Shown: positions 8,281-17,255, counted from the first letter of the stretch. The stretch: DNA of 35,455 bases from UBA1402 sp964488495 (GCA_964488495.1 CAZAUQ010000020.1:1-35455); one strand, 5' to 3'. Program-made: numbers and translations. Notes: generated by a model from the letters alone, not told the origin.

Positions 8281-9825
8281 TTATTTAGAATCCAACAAAA
8301 TAAACGGAACTATCATTTCTTCGAGCGAAATACCACCGTGTTGAAAAGTATCCTTGTAGTACGAAGCATAGTAATTGTAGTTGTTGGGGTAGACAAAATA
8401 ATCGTTGTGTTGGGCAAAAATATACTTGGTGCTCAGATTGGGGCTGGGCAGCTTGTATTGCAGGGGATTTTTGATTTCGTACACCTGCCGGGGATTGTAT
8501 TCCAGTGTTTTACCCAATTTATAGCGTAAATTGGTATTGGTATTGCGGTCGCCCACAACTTTGACCGGATTGTCTACTTTGATGGTGCCGTGGTCGGTGG
8601 TCAGGATTACCTTGCAGGACTGCCGCGAAAGATAATCGAGCAGGCCGGCTATGGAAGAATGCTTGTACCACGATTCGGTGAGCGAACGGTAGGCCGCTTC
8701 GTCGTTGGCCAGTTCCCGTATCATCCTGGATTCGGTACGGGCGTGCGATAACATGTCAATAAAATTGAACACTACCACATTGAGCGGATTGTCGAAATAA
8801 CTTTGCAGGCTGGACAACAATTTTTCGCCCGCCTGGTTATCGTTGATTTTGTGATAACTGAACTTATATTTCTTGCGATAACGTTCCAAGTGGGTTTGAA
8901 TCAGTGGCGCTTCATTGAGGTTTTTACCTTCTTCCTCGTCTTCGTCCACCCAAAGATCAGGAAACAGTTGCTGAATCTGCAAGGGATACAGGCCCGAAAA
9001 AATGGCGTTTCGCGCATATTGAGTGGCAGTGGGCAAAATACTGAAATACATCTGTTCATTGATACTGAACGATTGTCCAATCTGCGGTTTGAGCATTCTC
9101 CACTGGTCGAAACGGAAATTATCTATCAGTATGAACCATACTTTCTCTCCGCCGTCGAGCAGGGGGAAAACTTTTTCGCGAAACAGGTCGGGACTCATCA
9201 GGGGACGTTCCGAAGGGCTTTCCATCCAACGGGCATAATTTCGCGATACAAAACGGGCAAAGAGGCGGTTGGCCTCGTTTTTTTGCATCAATAATACCTC
9301 GTCCAGGGCGTTTTTTGTTCCGGCCAGTTCCAGCTCCCAAAACACCAGTTTTTTGTAGACTTCTTTCCAGTCTTCCTCGCAGGAGGCTGCGTCTATTTGC
9401 ATGGCAATATCGCGAAAACGCTGTTGGTAGTCGGCGGTGACGGTTCCCGAAATAATTTCGTTTTTGTGCAGGTTCTTTTTGATGGTCAACAAAATCTGAT
9501 TGGGATTGACCGGTTTGATGAGGTAATCGGAGATCTTGCTGCCTATAGCCTGGTCCATAATATCCTCTTCCTCGCTCTTGGTAATCATAACGATGGGCAG
9601 AGAGGGATAAAGTTCCTTGATGGCGTTTAGGGTTTCCAGGCCGCTGAGACCGGGCATGTTTTCGTCCAGAAATACCAGGTCAAAAATCTGGTTGCGACAC
9701 AAATCCAAAGCGTCCTGACCGTTGGTAGCCGTGACCAGCTCATATCCTTTTTCTTCGAGGAAAAGGATGTGAGGTTTTAGTAAATCAATTTCGTCGTCGG
9801 CCCAAAGCAGCCTGTCTTTTCTCAT
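8281..9825 (-). CDS. porX: T9SS response regulator PorX with PglZ phosphodiesterase-like domain
   Basis: PorX is the response regulator paired with the sensor kinase PorY, which controls T9SS genes. It also carries an alkaline-phosphatase-superfamily (PglZ) effector domain reported to cleave oligonucleotides. Residues 1-120 form the receiver: acidic pocket D10/D11, phospho-acceptor D54 in LVFLDENMPG, T82 and K104 in YLIKPVNP. The LLWADDE beginning is typical of PorX. Residues about 220-514 are PglZ: D235 in FILIDNFRFD, Thr266/Thr268 in ILPTATQYARN (candidate nucleophile region), D357 and H361, D411-H412 in LTTDHGTIKV, and H496 in FQHGGISLEE. No DNA-binding domain is seen. The length of 514 fits the family. 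Its ATG overlaps the trxA stop by 1 bp. Confidence 0.93.
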   Translation of the reverse strand: MRKDRLLWADDEIDLLKPHILFLEEKGYELVTATNGQDALDLCRNQIFDLVFLDENMPGLSGLETLNAIKELYPSLPIVMITKSEEEDIMDQAIGSKISDYLIKPVNPNQILLTIKKNLHKNEIISGTVTADYQQRFRDIAMQIDAASCEEDWKEVYKKLVFWELELAGTKNALDEVLLMQKNEANRLFARFVSRNYARWMESPSERPLMSPDLFREKVFPLLDGGEKVWFILIDNFRFDQWRMLKPQIGQSFSINEQMYFSILPTATQYARNAIFSGLYPLQIQQLFPDLWVDEDEEEGKNLNEAPLIQTHLERYRKKYKFSYHKINDNQAGEKLLSSLQSYFDNPLNVVVFNFIDMLSHARTESRMIRELANDEAAYRSLTESWYKHSSIAGLLDYLSRQSCKVILTTDHGTIKVDNPVKVVGDRNTNTNLRYKLGKTLEYNPRQVYEIKNPLQYKLPSPNLSTKYIFAQHNDYFVYPNNYNYYASYYKDTFQHGGISLEEMIVPFILLDSK

Positions 9826-10139
9826 TAAAGCAATGCCTCAACTTTTTGTGCCAATGCACTTTTTTGGATGGCTCCTACTTGTTTGTTTACCAATTGTCCT
9901 TGTTTAAAAAACAAGATGGTTGGAATGTTTCTGATACCGAAACGAACACAAACATCGTTGTTTTCGTCCACGTTCATTTTACCGATGTTTACCCGATCGG
10001 TGTATTCATTGGCCAATTCCTCAATGATGGGGCCTATCATTTTGCAGGGTCCGCACCAGGGTGCCCAAAAATCAACTACCAATGCTTTTCCGGAGGAAAG
10101 ATATTCCTCAAAATTCGAGTCTGTTATTTCCAATGCCAT
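9825..10139 (-). CDS. trxA: Thioredoxin
   Basis: A cytoplasmic thiol-disulfide reductase of 104 residues with the classic active site FWAPWCGPCK (Cys29, Cys32) and the cis-Pro73 in RNIPTILFF. There is no signal peptide, so this is the cytosolic form and not a periplasmic thioredoxin-fold lipoprotein. It is the first gene of a probable trxA-porX-tsaE operon, with the stop and the porX start overlapping as TAATG. A -7 element lies at 10193-10200. Confidence 0.96.
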   Translation of the reverse strand: MALEITDSNFEEYLSSGKALVVDFWAPWCGPCKMIGPIIEELANEYTDRVNIGKMNVDENNDVCVRFGIRNIPTILFFKQGQLVNKQVGAIQKSALAQKVEALL

Positions 10140-10192
10140 ATGAATCGTATTTTAATCTCTTTTTACGCCGGGGGCGCAACTATTATTTGCTA

Positions 10193-10200
10193 CAAAGTTA
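10193..10200 (-). promoter_or_regulatory. Candidate -7 element for the trxA-porX-tsaE operon
   Basis: The minus strand reads TAACTTTG, a full TAnnTTTG match, in the 84-bp space between dnaE and trxA. It implies a leader of roughly 50 nt before the trxA ATG at 10139. No clear -33 element was found. It suggests porX can be transcribed apart from dnaE. Confidence 0.55.
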
Positions 10201-10223
10201 TAAAAAAACCCTCGTATCTGTTG

Positions 10224-13200
10224 TTAATTAATTTTTATTTCGATCTCGCCGCTTTCTTCTATAAAGTCGATTATTTCTTTGTCAACCTGGATGCGATAAT
10301 TCCTCGAAAACAAAGAAGCATGCAATTTAGGCTGGCTTTCGGGATCGTATATCGTAATGTACAAGAGAGACTTACCGGGTTTCTTGTTGACCATGGACAG
10401 AAAACGCCCTGTAAAATCACCGTCAATCAGATGCAGGGGAATTGTGATATGTATTTTAGTAATAGCGTTGGCGGCAGCCTCCGATAGCAATGAAATGGAA
10501 TTAATTTTCAGCTCATTTTCAGAGGCTTTCCATGGCCGGGGCTGATAGATGGCCCTGAAGGAAAGAAACATGTCTTTTTTGAGGTATTTTCCGAAATCCA
10601 TATATTCACGGCTCCAGAAAGGAAGTTCAACAGCAGCTGTGTAATCTTCGATCATTACAAAAGCATAGGGATCACCGTTTTGTTTGCGCTTTTCGCGAAC
10701 ATCGGTCACGATGCCGGCAAACTGGATTTCCTTGTTGAGCTCCAGCTTGCCCAGTTTAATATCTTCCAGGCTGGTGTTGCAGACGTATTTCATATAGACC
10801 GAATATTCATCCAGGGGATGAGAGGAAAGATACATTCCGACGTATTCTTTTTCGCGGTTGAGACGTTCCAGTTCCGACCAGCTTTGCGCTCTGGGAATAT
10901 CAGGGCGGCTGATGGCCACTTCCATTTCACCTCCAAACAGAGTGTTTTGATTGCCGGCCTTGTCCAGTTGGATTCTGCTGCCATAGCGCATCAACACGTC
11001 CAGAAAGACTTCGCCTTTGTCGTTTTCGGCAAAAAACTGTTCCCGTTGAACTTCTCCCAGACTGTCGAAAGCTCCGGCCAGGGCTAACACTTCTATGTTT
11101 TTGCGTGTACAGGCATTCAGGTTCACCCGTTCAACCAAATCGAAAACAGATTCGTAAGGTTTATTGGCACGTTCTTCGACGATGGCTTTGACAGCGCTCT
11201 CTCCCATGCCTTTGATGGCTCCCAGACCAAAGCGGATATTGCCTTGTTTATTGACGGTAAATTTATAATTGGATTCGTTGACGTCAGGCCCCAAGACCTG
11301 GATGCCCATGGAGCGGCATTCGTCCATAAATTTGGTTACATCGCTGATGTTGTTTACACTGCGGCTCAGCACGGCAGCCATGTACTCAGAAGGATAGTTG
11401 GCTTTGAGCCAGGCGGTCTGATAGGCCACCAGAGAATAACAGGTGGCATGGGATTTATTGAAGGCATAGGAAGCAAATTTTTCCCAGTCGGCCCAGATCT
11501 TGTTAAGTACGCTTTCGTCGTAGCCGTTTTTCCTGCCTCCTTCAATAAATTTGGGTTTAAGTTTATCCAGTTTTTCCCGAATCTTTTTACCCATGGCCTT
11601 GCGCAGTTCGTCGGATTCTCCGCGACTGAAACCGGCCAACAATCTGGACAGTAACATCACCTGTTCCTGATAAACGGTAATACCGTAGGTGTCTTTCAGG
11701 TAACGTTCCATCACAGGGATGTCGTACTCAATGGCTTCCTTGCCCTGTTTACGGGCGATAAACTGAGGAATATAATCCATGGGGCCCGGCCGGTAGAGGG
11801 CGTTCATGGCAATAAGGTCCTCAAATTTGGAGGGCTGCAGATCGCGCAGGTATTTTTGCATGCCGGCCGATTCAAACTGAAAAGTACCCACGGTTTTGCC
11901 GGCACTGTAAAGAGCATAGGTTTTATCGTCCTCGAGCGATACGTTGTCAATGTCTACCGTTATACCACGGGACAAGCGGATGTTTTCGACGGCATCTTTG
12001 ATAATGGACAAGGTTTTCAAGCCCAGAAAGTCCATTTTTATCAATCCGGTATCTTCAATGACAGAACCGTCGAACTGGGTCACCAGCAATTTTTCGCCGG
12101 TTTCCTTGTCTTCGGCCGTACTGACAGGCACCCAGTCGGAAATGTCGTCACGGCCGATGATAACTCCGCAGGCGTGTACGCCGGTATTGCGGACAGTGCC
12201 TTCGAGTTGCTGGGCGTATTTCATGGTGTCGCGCAACACGGGATCGTCCGATTCTGCAGCCTCTTTAAGTTCAGGCACATAAGCAATGGCATTTTTCAGA
12301 TTCACCTTGAGGCGCTTCTGAGAATCGGCCGGGTCAATAATTTTATCGGGAACCAGCTTGGATAAGCGATCCGACTCGGACAGCGGCAATTTTTGCACCC
12401 TGGCCACATCTTTGATGGCCGATTTGGATGCCATGGTGCCGTAAGTGATAATGTGAGCTACCTTTTCTTTGCCGTAACGATCTTCTACCCAATGTAAAAC
12501 GGCGTTTCTGCCGTCGTCGTCAAAATCGATGTCGATATCGGGCAGGGAAACCCGTTCGGGATTGAGAAAACGCTCAAACAGCAAATCGTATTTGATGGGA
12601 TCCACCCTGGTAATGCCCAAACAATAGGCCACAGCCGAACCGGCGGCAGAACCCCGGCCCGGCCCTACGGAAACACCCATATTCCGCGCAGCTGTAGTAA
12701 AATCCTGCACGATGAGAAAATAGCCCGGATAACCCATTTTCCCTATCACTTCCAACTCAAATTCGATGCGTTCGCGGACCTCTTCGCTCATGTCCGGATA
12801 AACTTTTTCGGCTCCTTTATAAGTAAGAAAGCGCAGGTATTCGTTATCGTCACTGAAACCCTCGGGTTTAGGGAAATCAGGCATGATAGGTTGGTGGTTT
12901 ATGTCATAATACTCCACTTTATCGGCTACTTCCAGCGTGTTTTCCAGCACCTGAGGCAGATCCTGAAAAACAGCCTGCATTTCTTCAACGGTTTTGAACC
13001 ATTCCTGTTTGGTATAGGCCATTTTGTTGTAATCGTCCACATCGTTGCCTGTATTGAGGCAAATAAGCCGGTGATGAGCTTCGGCATGATCTTCGTCCAC
13101 AAAATGCACGTCGTTGCTGGCTATGAGTTTTATCTGGTATTTTTGAGCCAATTCTATCAGGTGTTTATTGACGAATTGCTGCTTGGGATAGGTATCCTGG

Positions 13201-13778
13201 GCTGCATTGGCCTGGGTGGGTTTATGTCGTTGCAATTCCAGATAAAAATCCTCACCGAACACTTTTTTAAACCAGCGAACCGATTGCTCGGCCTGTTCCA
13301 GGTTATCGTTGAGGATGTGGCTGGGTATTTCTCCACCCAGACAAGCCGAACAGGCTATCAGCCCTTCGCGGTAGGTTTCCAGATCCTTGTGATCCGTTCT
13401 GGCACAATAATAATAACCATCTGTCCAGGCGCGGGAAACTAATTTTATGAGGTTTTTATAGCCTTTATAGTTCTTGGCCAACAAGATCAGGTGCCAACCC
13501 CGGGCATCTTCTTTGACCTCTTTTCGATGCAATTCTTTTCCATTGCGGGCAACATAAACTTCACAACCAATAATGGGTTTTATCGGAGTTTGAGATTGGG
13601 CATTTTTTGCTTTAACATAATTATGAAACTCTTTCACTCCAAACATACTGCCGTGATCCGTCAGAGCTATGGCCGGCATTTTATCAGCGACGGCTTTGTC
13701 TACCAAATCTTGTATAGAGGCTTGTCCATCGAGGATGGAATACTGGGAATGCACGTGTAAATGTACGAATGAATTCAT
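10224..13778 (-). CDS. dnaE: DNA polymerase III alpha subunit
   Basis: The replicative polymerase, 1184 residues. The N-terminal PHP domain begins HLHVHSQYSILDG, and TDHGSMFG follows near residue 40. The polymerase core (C family) shows GPGRGSAAGS at 372-381, PDIDIDFDDDGR with metal-binding Asp414 and Asp416, and KMDFLGLKTL with the third Asp583. Tandem HhH-like and OB-fold regions follow (OB around IQFAGIVTDVREKRKQ near residue 1020). The length and domain order are those of a DnaE type without the PolC exonuclease insert. The gene stands alone; a weak -7-like TATCTTTA lies at 13813-13820 on the minus strand. Confidence 0.97.
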   Translation of the reverse strand: MNSFVHLHVHSQYSILDGQASIQDLVDKAVADKMPAIALTDHGSMFGVKEFHNYVKAKNAQSQTPIKPIIGCEVYVARNGKELHRKEVKEDARGWHLILLAKNYKGYKNLIKLVSRAWTDGYYYCARTDHKDLETYREGLIACSACLGGEIPSHILNDNLEQAEQSVRWFKKVFGEDFYLELQRHKPTQANAAQDTYPKQQFVNKHLIELAQKYQIKLIASNDVHFVDEDHAEAHHRLICLNTGNDVDDYNKMAYTKQEWFKTVEEMQAVFQDLPQVLENTLEVADKVEYYDINHQPIMPDFPKPEGFSDDNEYLRFLTYKGAEKVYPDMSEEVRERIEFELEVIGKMGYPGYFLIVQDFTTAARNMGVSVGPGRGSAAGSAVAYCLGITRVDPIKYDLLFERFLNPERVSLPDIDIDFDDDGRNAVLHWVEDRYGKEKVAHIITYGTMASKSAIKDVARVQKLPLSESDRLSKLVPDKIIDPADSQKRLKVNLKNAIAYVPELKEAAESDDPVLRDTMKYAQQLEGTVRNTGVHACGVIIGRDDISDWVPVSTAEDKETGEKLLVTQFDGSVIEDTGLIKMDFLGLKTLSIIKDAVENIRLSRGITVDIDNVSLEDDKTYALYSAGKTVGTFQFESAGMQKYLRDLQPSKFEDLIAMNALYRPGPMDYIPQFIARKQGKEAIEYDIPVMERYLKDTYGITVYQEQVMLLSRLLAGFSRGESDELRKAMGKKIREKLDKLKPKFIEGGRKNGYDESVLNKIWADWEKFASYAFNKSHATCYSLVAYQTAWLKANYPSEYMAAVLSRSVNNISDVTKFMDECRSMGIQVLGPDVNESNYKFTVNKQGNIRFGLGAIKGMGESAVKAIVEERANKPYESVFDLVERVNLNACTRKNIEVLALAGAFDSLGEVQREQFFAENDKGEVFLDVLMRYGSRIQLDKAGNQNTLFGGEMEVAISRPDIPRAQSWSELERLNREKEYVGMYLSSHPLDEYSVYMKYVCNTSLEDIKLGKLELNKEIQFAGIVTDVREKRKQNGDPYAFVMIEDYTAAVELPFWSREYMDFGKYLKKDMFLSFRAIYQPRPWKASENELKINSISLLSEAAANAITKIHITIPLHLIDGDFTGRFLSMVNKKPGKSLLYITIYDPESQPKLHASLFSRNYRIQVDKEIIDFIEESGEIEIKIN

Positions 13779-13877
13779 AATTAGGTATTTATAAGAAACA
13801 GACTTCCAGCCTTAAAGATAAAGCTGTTTTATCATATTCGGGTCAAGTCTGTATTAAAGTTCGTCCAAGTCTATGTT

Positions 13878-13912
13878 AAAAAAAAGCCTGCGAAAATTTC
13901 GCAGGCTTTTTT
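13878..13912 (-). terminator. Strong hairpin terminator downstream of the outer-membrane protein gene
   Basis: GCCTGCG at 13886-13892 and CGCAGGC at 13900-13906 form a perfect 7-bp stem that extends inward through A/T pairs. An A8 tract lies on the left and T6 on the right. On the minus strand it sits about 25 bp after the stop of the 13936-14424 gene and ends in eight U, a classic intrinsic terminator. The symmetric flanks would also let it work on the plus strand. It isolates the outer-membrane protein gene from dnaE. Confidence 0.88.
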
Positions 13913-13935
13913 AGATTTAATGAATCAGTTAAAGC

Positions 13936-14424
13936 CTAAAAAAGAATGGTGTATCCCAACGATACAAAAGGTGTATAGGCTGCACCCCAGCCGGTGTAAT
14001 TCACTTCCAGGCCAAGGGCCATAGTGTCGTTAAAGAAGTAACGACCTCCCAGTAAACCTCCATAGGCAAAACCATTGCCTCTGTTTTTGTTGTGTCCGAA
14101 ACCCAATTGAACACCGGCATGCAATTCAATCGCGTCGTTAAGAAAAATACCGTAAGTAGCTTTTGGCATAATGCTGTAATTAATTCCGTTCGAGGAAATA
14201 GAAGCTGCATGTATTCCCAAACCAACGGCAAAATGACCTTCCCACCAGGAGTCGGCCACAACATATTCAGCACCCAGGCTACCACCCAAGCCGGGTTGAA
14301 AACCCAAAGCAACTGTACCAACAATGGTTCCCTTTTCAAGAGGTGCACCCAGTGCATTAGCATTGAAATTCACAAACAAGGCCAGTAATGAGGCCAGTAA
14401 AACTGATGTAAGTGTTTTTTTCAT
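13936..14424 (-). CDS. Small outer-membrane beta-barrel (porin-like) protein
   Basis: The start is the ATG at 14424 (MKKTLTSVLLASLLALF...), which begins a normal signal peptide ending near ANALG. The frame is also open nine codons further upstream. The mature part of about 140 residues alternates hydrophobic and polar residues, is rich in Gly and aromatics (WWEGHFAVGLGIHAASI, GVQLGFGHNKNRGNGFAYG) and ends with a terminal Phe (FVSLGYTILF), the usual beta-barrel signature recognised by Bam. It is probably an 8-stranded barrel of the OmpW/OprF N-terminal size class; ligand unknown. It stands alone and has its own terminator, so a monocistronic and perhaps abundant message is likely. Confidence 0.8.
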   Translation of the reverse strand: MKKTLTSVLLASLLALFVNFNANALGAPLEKGTIVGTVALGFQPGLGGSLGAEYVVADSWWEGHFAVGLGIHAASISSNGINYSIMPKATYGIFLNDAIELHAGVQLGFGHNKNRGNGFAYGGLLGGRYFFNDTMALGLEVNYTGWGAAYTPFVSLGYTILF

Positions 14425-14682
14425 GATAATAATTTTTAATAAATGAGACATAAATAAATCTAAGGCACTCTATACGTATCAGTAATCATATTGATTTGTT
14501 TTACAGTTTCTTAATAATCAACGTTGCGAATTTTTGTTAGGCGGACATCATTTCTCATCATAAATTTTGAGAAACAAACATACATAAAATTCTGTAACAA
14601 TGCTCCTCTTTTTTATAATTTTACAACAGATTCTTTGAAAAGCTCCATAAACAGAAGCATTTCAATTATTAAAATATTATTG

Positions 14683-14690
14683 TATTTTTG
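14683..14690 (+). promoter_or_regulatory. psd: Candidate -7 element for psd-pssA
   Basis: TATTTTTG followed by CGGCC is a full TAnnTTTG match 17 bp before the psd ATG at 14708. The -33 region (around 14661) reads TTCA, a poor match. The rest of the 283-bp divergent region 14425-14707 is AT-rich; I see no RNA gene, riboswitch or further open frame worth calling in it. Confidence 0.6.
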
Positions 14691-14707
14691 CGGCCTAAGG
14701 CTTATTG

Positions 14708-15412
14708 ATGAAAATTCCTTTCAGGATATACATTCATAAAGAGGGATGGAAACTCTTGGTTTCTGTTGCTCTTGCATTGGTTTTTATCAACCTTTTACTT
14801 TTTTTCCTGGCAGGTGGAATTTTTTCCAGTATCAGCTTGGTGATTTCATCCGTTTTATTTCTTTTTTTTACAAATTTTTTCAGAAGCCCCCGACGCCTTT
14901 ACATACAAGCTAATCCGGGCGACATTGTGTCGCCTGCCGATGGAAAAATTGTGGTCATTGAGCCTGTTTACGAAGAGTTGCTCTTAAAAGAAAAACGCCT
15001 GCAGGTGTCTATATTTATGTCTGTTACCGATGTACACGCCAATTGGTATCCTTTGGCGGGCAAGGTGATTCATTACAGCCATCGCAACGGAAATTATCAC
15101 GCGGCCTGGTTGCCCAAAGCCAGCAGCGAAAACGAACATTCCAGTGTTATTATCCGGGCTGCTTACAATCAGCAAACCGTTCTGGTCCGCCAAATTGCCG
15201 GAGCTCTGGCCAGGCGCATTGTCACCTACGCCCATACCGGTAAACGTTGTAAGCTGAACGAACACCTGGGTTTTATTAAATTCGGATCCAGAGTCGATTT
15301 GTTTTTTCCTCTGGACTCTGTTGACATGCTTGTTGAACCGGGGACACATGTTGTGGGTAACAAAACAGTCATTGCCCGCTTTAAAACCAAAGAACGACAT
15401 GAAACTGTTTAA
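14708..15412 (+). CDS. psd: Phosphatidylserine decarboxylase (short, proenzyme)
   Basis: Converts phosphatidylserine to phosphatidylethanolamine at the inner membrane. The protein has 234 residues with two adjacent hydrophobic segments near the N-terminus (about 15-55). It continues with DIVSPADGKIVVIE, SIFMSVTDVHANWYP and the self-cleavage site IKFGSRVDLFFP, where Gly193-Ser194 would be split to form the pyruvoyl group. The small size and this layout fit the archaeal-type Psd subfamily common in Bacteroidota. ATG 14708 is chosen over the TTG just before it because it sits 17 bp after the -7 box. It overlaps pssA by 14 bp, placing the last two steps of phosphatidylethanolamine synthesis in one transcript. 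Confidence 0.95.
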   Translation: MKIPFRIYIHKEGWKLLVSVALALVFINLLLFFLAGGIFSSISLVISSVLFLFFTNFFRSPRRLYIQANPGDIVSPADGKIVVIEPVYEELLLKEKRLQVSIFMSVTDVHANWYPLAGKVIHYSHRNGNYHAAWLPKASSENEHSSVIIRAAYNQQTVLVRQIAGALARRIVTYAHTGKRCKLNEHLGFIKFGSRVDLFFPLDSVDMLVEPGTHVVGNKTVIARFKTKERHETV

Positions 15413-16103
15413 ACATCTTCCCAACGGAATCACTTTATTAAACGCCCTTTCAGGGAGCTTATCGATTGTCTTCGCCTTCGAAAAATCCTACCTGGTAGCC
15501 GCGGCTCTCATTGCACTGGCTGCTGCTTTTGATTTTTTGGATGGCTTTGCCGCCCGTTTGTTCAAGGCTTATTCTCCTTTGGGTAAAGAGCTCGATTCCC
15601 TGGCAGATGTCATTAGTTTTGGACTGGCTCCGGCTATGATCGTCTTCAACTTTTACCGCGACCTGGCGGCGGGCTTGTTGAACGAAAACGCAGTACCTAT
15701 CCTTGCATACTCGGCTTTTTTGATTCCCCTGTTTTCGGCCCTGAGGCTGGCCAAATTTAATATAGACGAAAGACAAAGTCAGGGTTTTATAGGCCTCCCC
15801 ACGCCGGCCAATGCCCTTTTCTGGGCTTTTGGTATTGCCGCTTTACAGGAGTTTGATTTTCAAATAACTGCTCTTGTACTTCCAATGCTCATCATGCTTT
15901 TTTCCTGGTTGCTGGTATCACCAATACCCATGTTCTCGCTTAAGTTTTCGCGCTTTTCTTTAAAAGGGAACAGACTCAGGTATTTCTTTTTGGCAAGTTG
16001 CCTGTTGTTAATTCTGATTTTTGGATGGCAAGCCATCGCCCTGTGTATTCTTTGGTATATTCTGCTTTCTCTTTTTACAAAAGCTGATAAGCATTTGCAA
16101 TAG
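15399..16103 (+). CDS. pssA: CDP-diacylglycerol--serine O-phosphatidyltransferase
   Basis: Makes phosphatidylserine from CDP-diacylglycerol and serine in the inner membrane. The CDP-alcohol phosphotransferase motif is complete: D45xxDG, AR, then G62 and D66, D70 (DFLDGFAARLF ... LGKELDSLAD). Six to eight hydrophobic segments span the rest of the 234 residues. The start is the ATG at 15399 (MKLFKHLPNGITLLN), inside the end of psd; the longer frame upstream only reads psd in another phase. PssA feeds its product to the Psd encoded just upstream. Confidence 0.95.
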   Translation: MKLFKHLPNGITLLNALSGSLSIVFAFEKSYLVAAALIALAAAFDFLDGFAARLFKAYSPLGKELDSLADVISFGLAPAMIVFNFYRDLAAGLLNENAVPILAYSAFLIPLFSALRLAKFNIDERQSQGFIGLPTPANALFWAFGIAALQEFDFQITALVLPMLIMLFSWLLVSPIPMFSLKFSRFSLKGNRLRYFFLASCLLLILIFGWQAIALCILWYILLSLFTKADKHLQ

Positions 16104-16159
16104 ACAAATAAAAAGTGTTATTTAGCGTTTGAATTTCAAAACCTTGTCTGCATTCGCTC

Positions 16160-16423
16160 ATGAAAACATCTAAGGGCTCCTCCAAAAAAGGAAAGAAAAA
16201 AAACGGCAAGAAAAAAATCCTGCCCAAATCAGCCCACAGGCCAAGAAACAAACGAATAGTATTTGCGCTTAACGAAGCCGAACACAATGCCCTGCTGTCG
16301 TATTGTAAAAAATACAACATCACCAACCGTTCACATTTGATTCGCAGCACTTTAATGACAAGCATCCTGAAAAGATTTAACGAGGATTATCCCACCTTGT
16401 TTCACGAAGAAGAAATGCATTGA
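16160..16423 (+). CDS. Small Lys-rich protein with ribbon-helix-helix-like C-terminus, function unknown
   Basis: An 87-residue protein. Residues 1-31 are a strongly basic tail (KKGKKKNGKKK). Residues 32-73 read like a ribbon-helix-helix fold: strand RIVFALN, helix EAEHNALLSYCKKYN, a turn NITN, then helix SHLIRSTLMTSILK. This pattern resembles MetJ/Arc/CopG-type or MobC-like DNA-binding proteins, but no specific family is certain. The stop is followed directly by the tadA ATG (TGAATG), so the two are probably translated together. A nucleic-acid-binding role is inferred from charge and fold only. Confidence 0.7.
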   Translation: MKTSKGSSKKGKKKNGKKKILPKSAHRPRNKRIVFALNEAEHNALLSYCKKYNITNRSHLIRSTLMTSILKRFNEDYPTLFHEEEMH

Positions 16424-16858
16424 ATGACTCTCCACGAAAAATATATGCGCCTGGCACTGCACGAAGCCATGCTGGCCTACGAGCAAAACGAAATTCCGGT
16501 GGGAGCTGTTGTAGTGAGCAAAGGCAGAGTGATTGCGCGGGGACACAACCTGACCGAAACCCTGAACGATGTAACAGCTCATGCCGAAATGCAAGCCATT
16601 ACGGCAGCAGCCTCCACTCTGGGCGGTAAATATTTGCAGGACTGCAGGCTCTACGTTACTCTGGAGCCCTGCCTGATGTGTGCCGGAGCCATAGCCTGGT
16701 CTCAGTTGGGAGAGTTGATTTATGCCTGCCCTGACGATAAAAAAGGATACAGCCTGCAGGCTCCGGGGGCTTTGCATCCCAAAACCAAAGTGATTTCAGG
16801 AATTCTGGCAGAAGAATGTGCCGGCTTGCTCAAGGATTTTTTTAAAAAGAAACGCTAA
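16424..16858 (+). CDS. tadA: tRNA-specific adenosine deaminase TadA
   Basis: Deaminates A34 to inosine in the anticodon of tRNA-Arg(ACG). The 144 residues hold the cytidine/deoxycytidylate deaminase zinc site: H53-A54-E55 (AHAEMQAI) with the catalytic Glu, and PCLMC with Cys83 and Cys86. IPVGAVVV and GHNLTE are typical of TadA rather than of guanine deaminase. It follows the Lys-rich small protein without a gap and is followed 4 bp later by the YraN gene. Confidence 0.93.
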   Translation: MTLHEKYMRLALHEAMLAYEQNEIPVGAVVVSKGRVIARGHNLTETLNDVTAHAEMQAITAAASTLGGKYLQDCRLYVTLEPCLMCAGAIAWSQLGELIYACPDDKKGYSLQAPGALHPKTKVISGILAEECAGLLKDFFKKKR

Positions 16859-16862
16859 GCAC

Positions 16863-17234
16863 ATGGCCTTACACAACGAATTAGGAAAATCGGGCGAAAC
16901 TGCCGCTCAGGATTTTCTCCGGCAAAAAGGCTACCAAATACTGGATTGCAACTGGCATTCCGGACATAAAGAACTGGATATAATTGCCCTTTTTGAGAAT
17001 AACCTGATTGTAGCTGAAGTGAAAACACGCAGCGGAAGCGAGTACGAAGAGCCCTGGCAGGCAGTGGACCATAAAAAAGTACGCCGCATTGTGCAGGCAG
17101 CCCACCACTATATAAAACTCCATCAGATTGACCTGCCGGTGCGTTTTGATATTTTATCCCTGCTCAGGCGGGCAGAACAATGGGAAATAGAGCACATCCA
17201 GGACGCGTTCAGAGCTCCCATGCAAGCTTTTTAA
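16863..17234 (+). CDS. YraN/UPF0102 family nuclease-like protein
   Basis: A 123-residue protein with the restriction-endonuclease-like core of the YraN family: GKSGETAAQDFLRQKGYQIL, then KELDIIALFENNLIVAEVKTRS, giving the D39 ... E52-x-K54 catalytic arrangement. The family's biological role is unsettled; DNA repair or processing is suggested by the fold. The ATG at 16863 lies 4 bp after the tadA stop and starts the conserved domain. A frame extending back to 16818 only overlaps tadA. Confidence 0.88.
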   Translation: MALHNELGKSGETAAQDFLRQKGYQILDCNWHSGHKELDIIALFENNLIVAEVKTRSGSEYEEPWQAVDHKKVRRIVQAAHHYIKLHQIDLPVRFDILSLLRRAEQWEIEHIQDAFRAPMQAF

Positions 17235-17255
17235 TTTCAAAGCCGGGCAAGTACT

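Noticed and set aside
8281..9825. PglZ domain as part of a BREX phage-defence system
   Set aside because: The protein has an N-terminal receiver domain and the full PorX layout, and no other BREX gene (brxL, brxC, pglX) is in the window.
14425..14707. RNA gene or riboswitch in the omp-psd divergent space
   Set aside because: The sequence is AT-rich with no conserved riboswitch core, tRNA cloverleaf or stable GC-rich stem.
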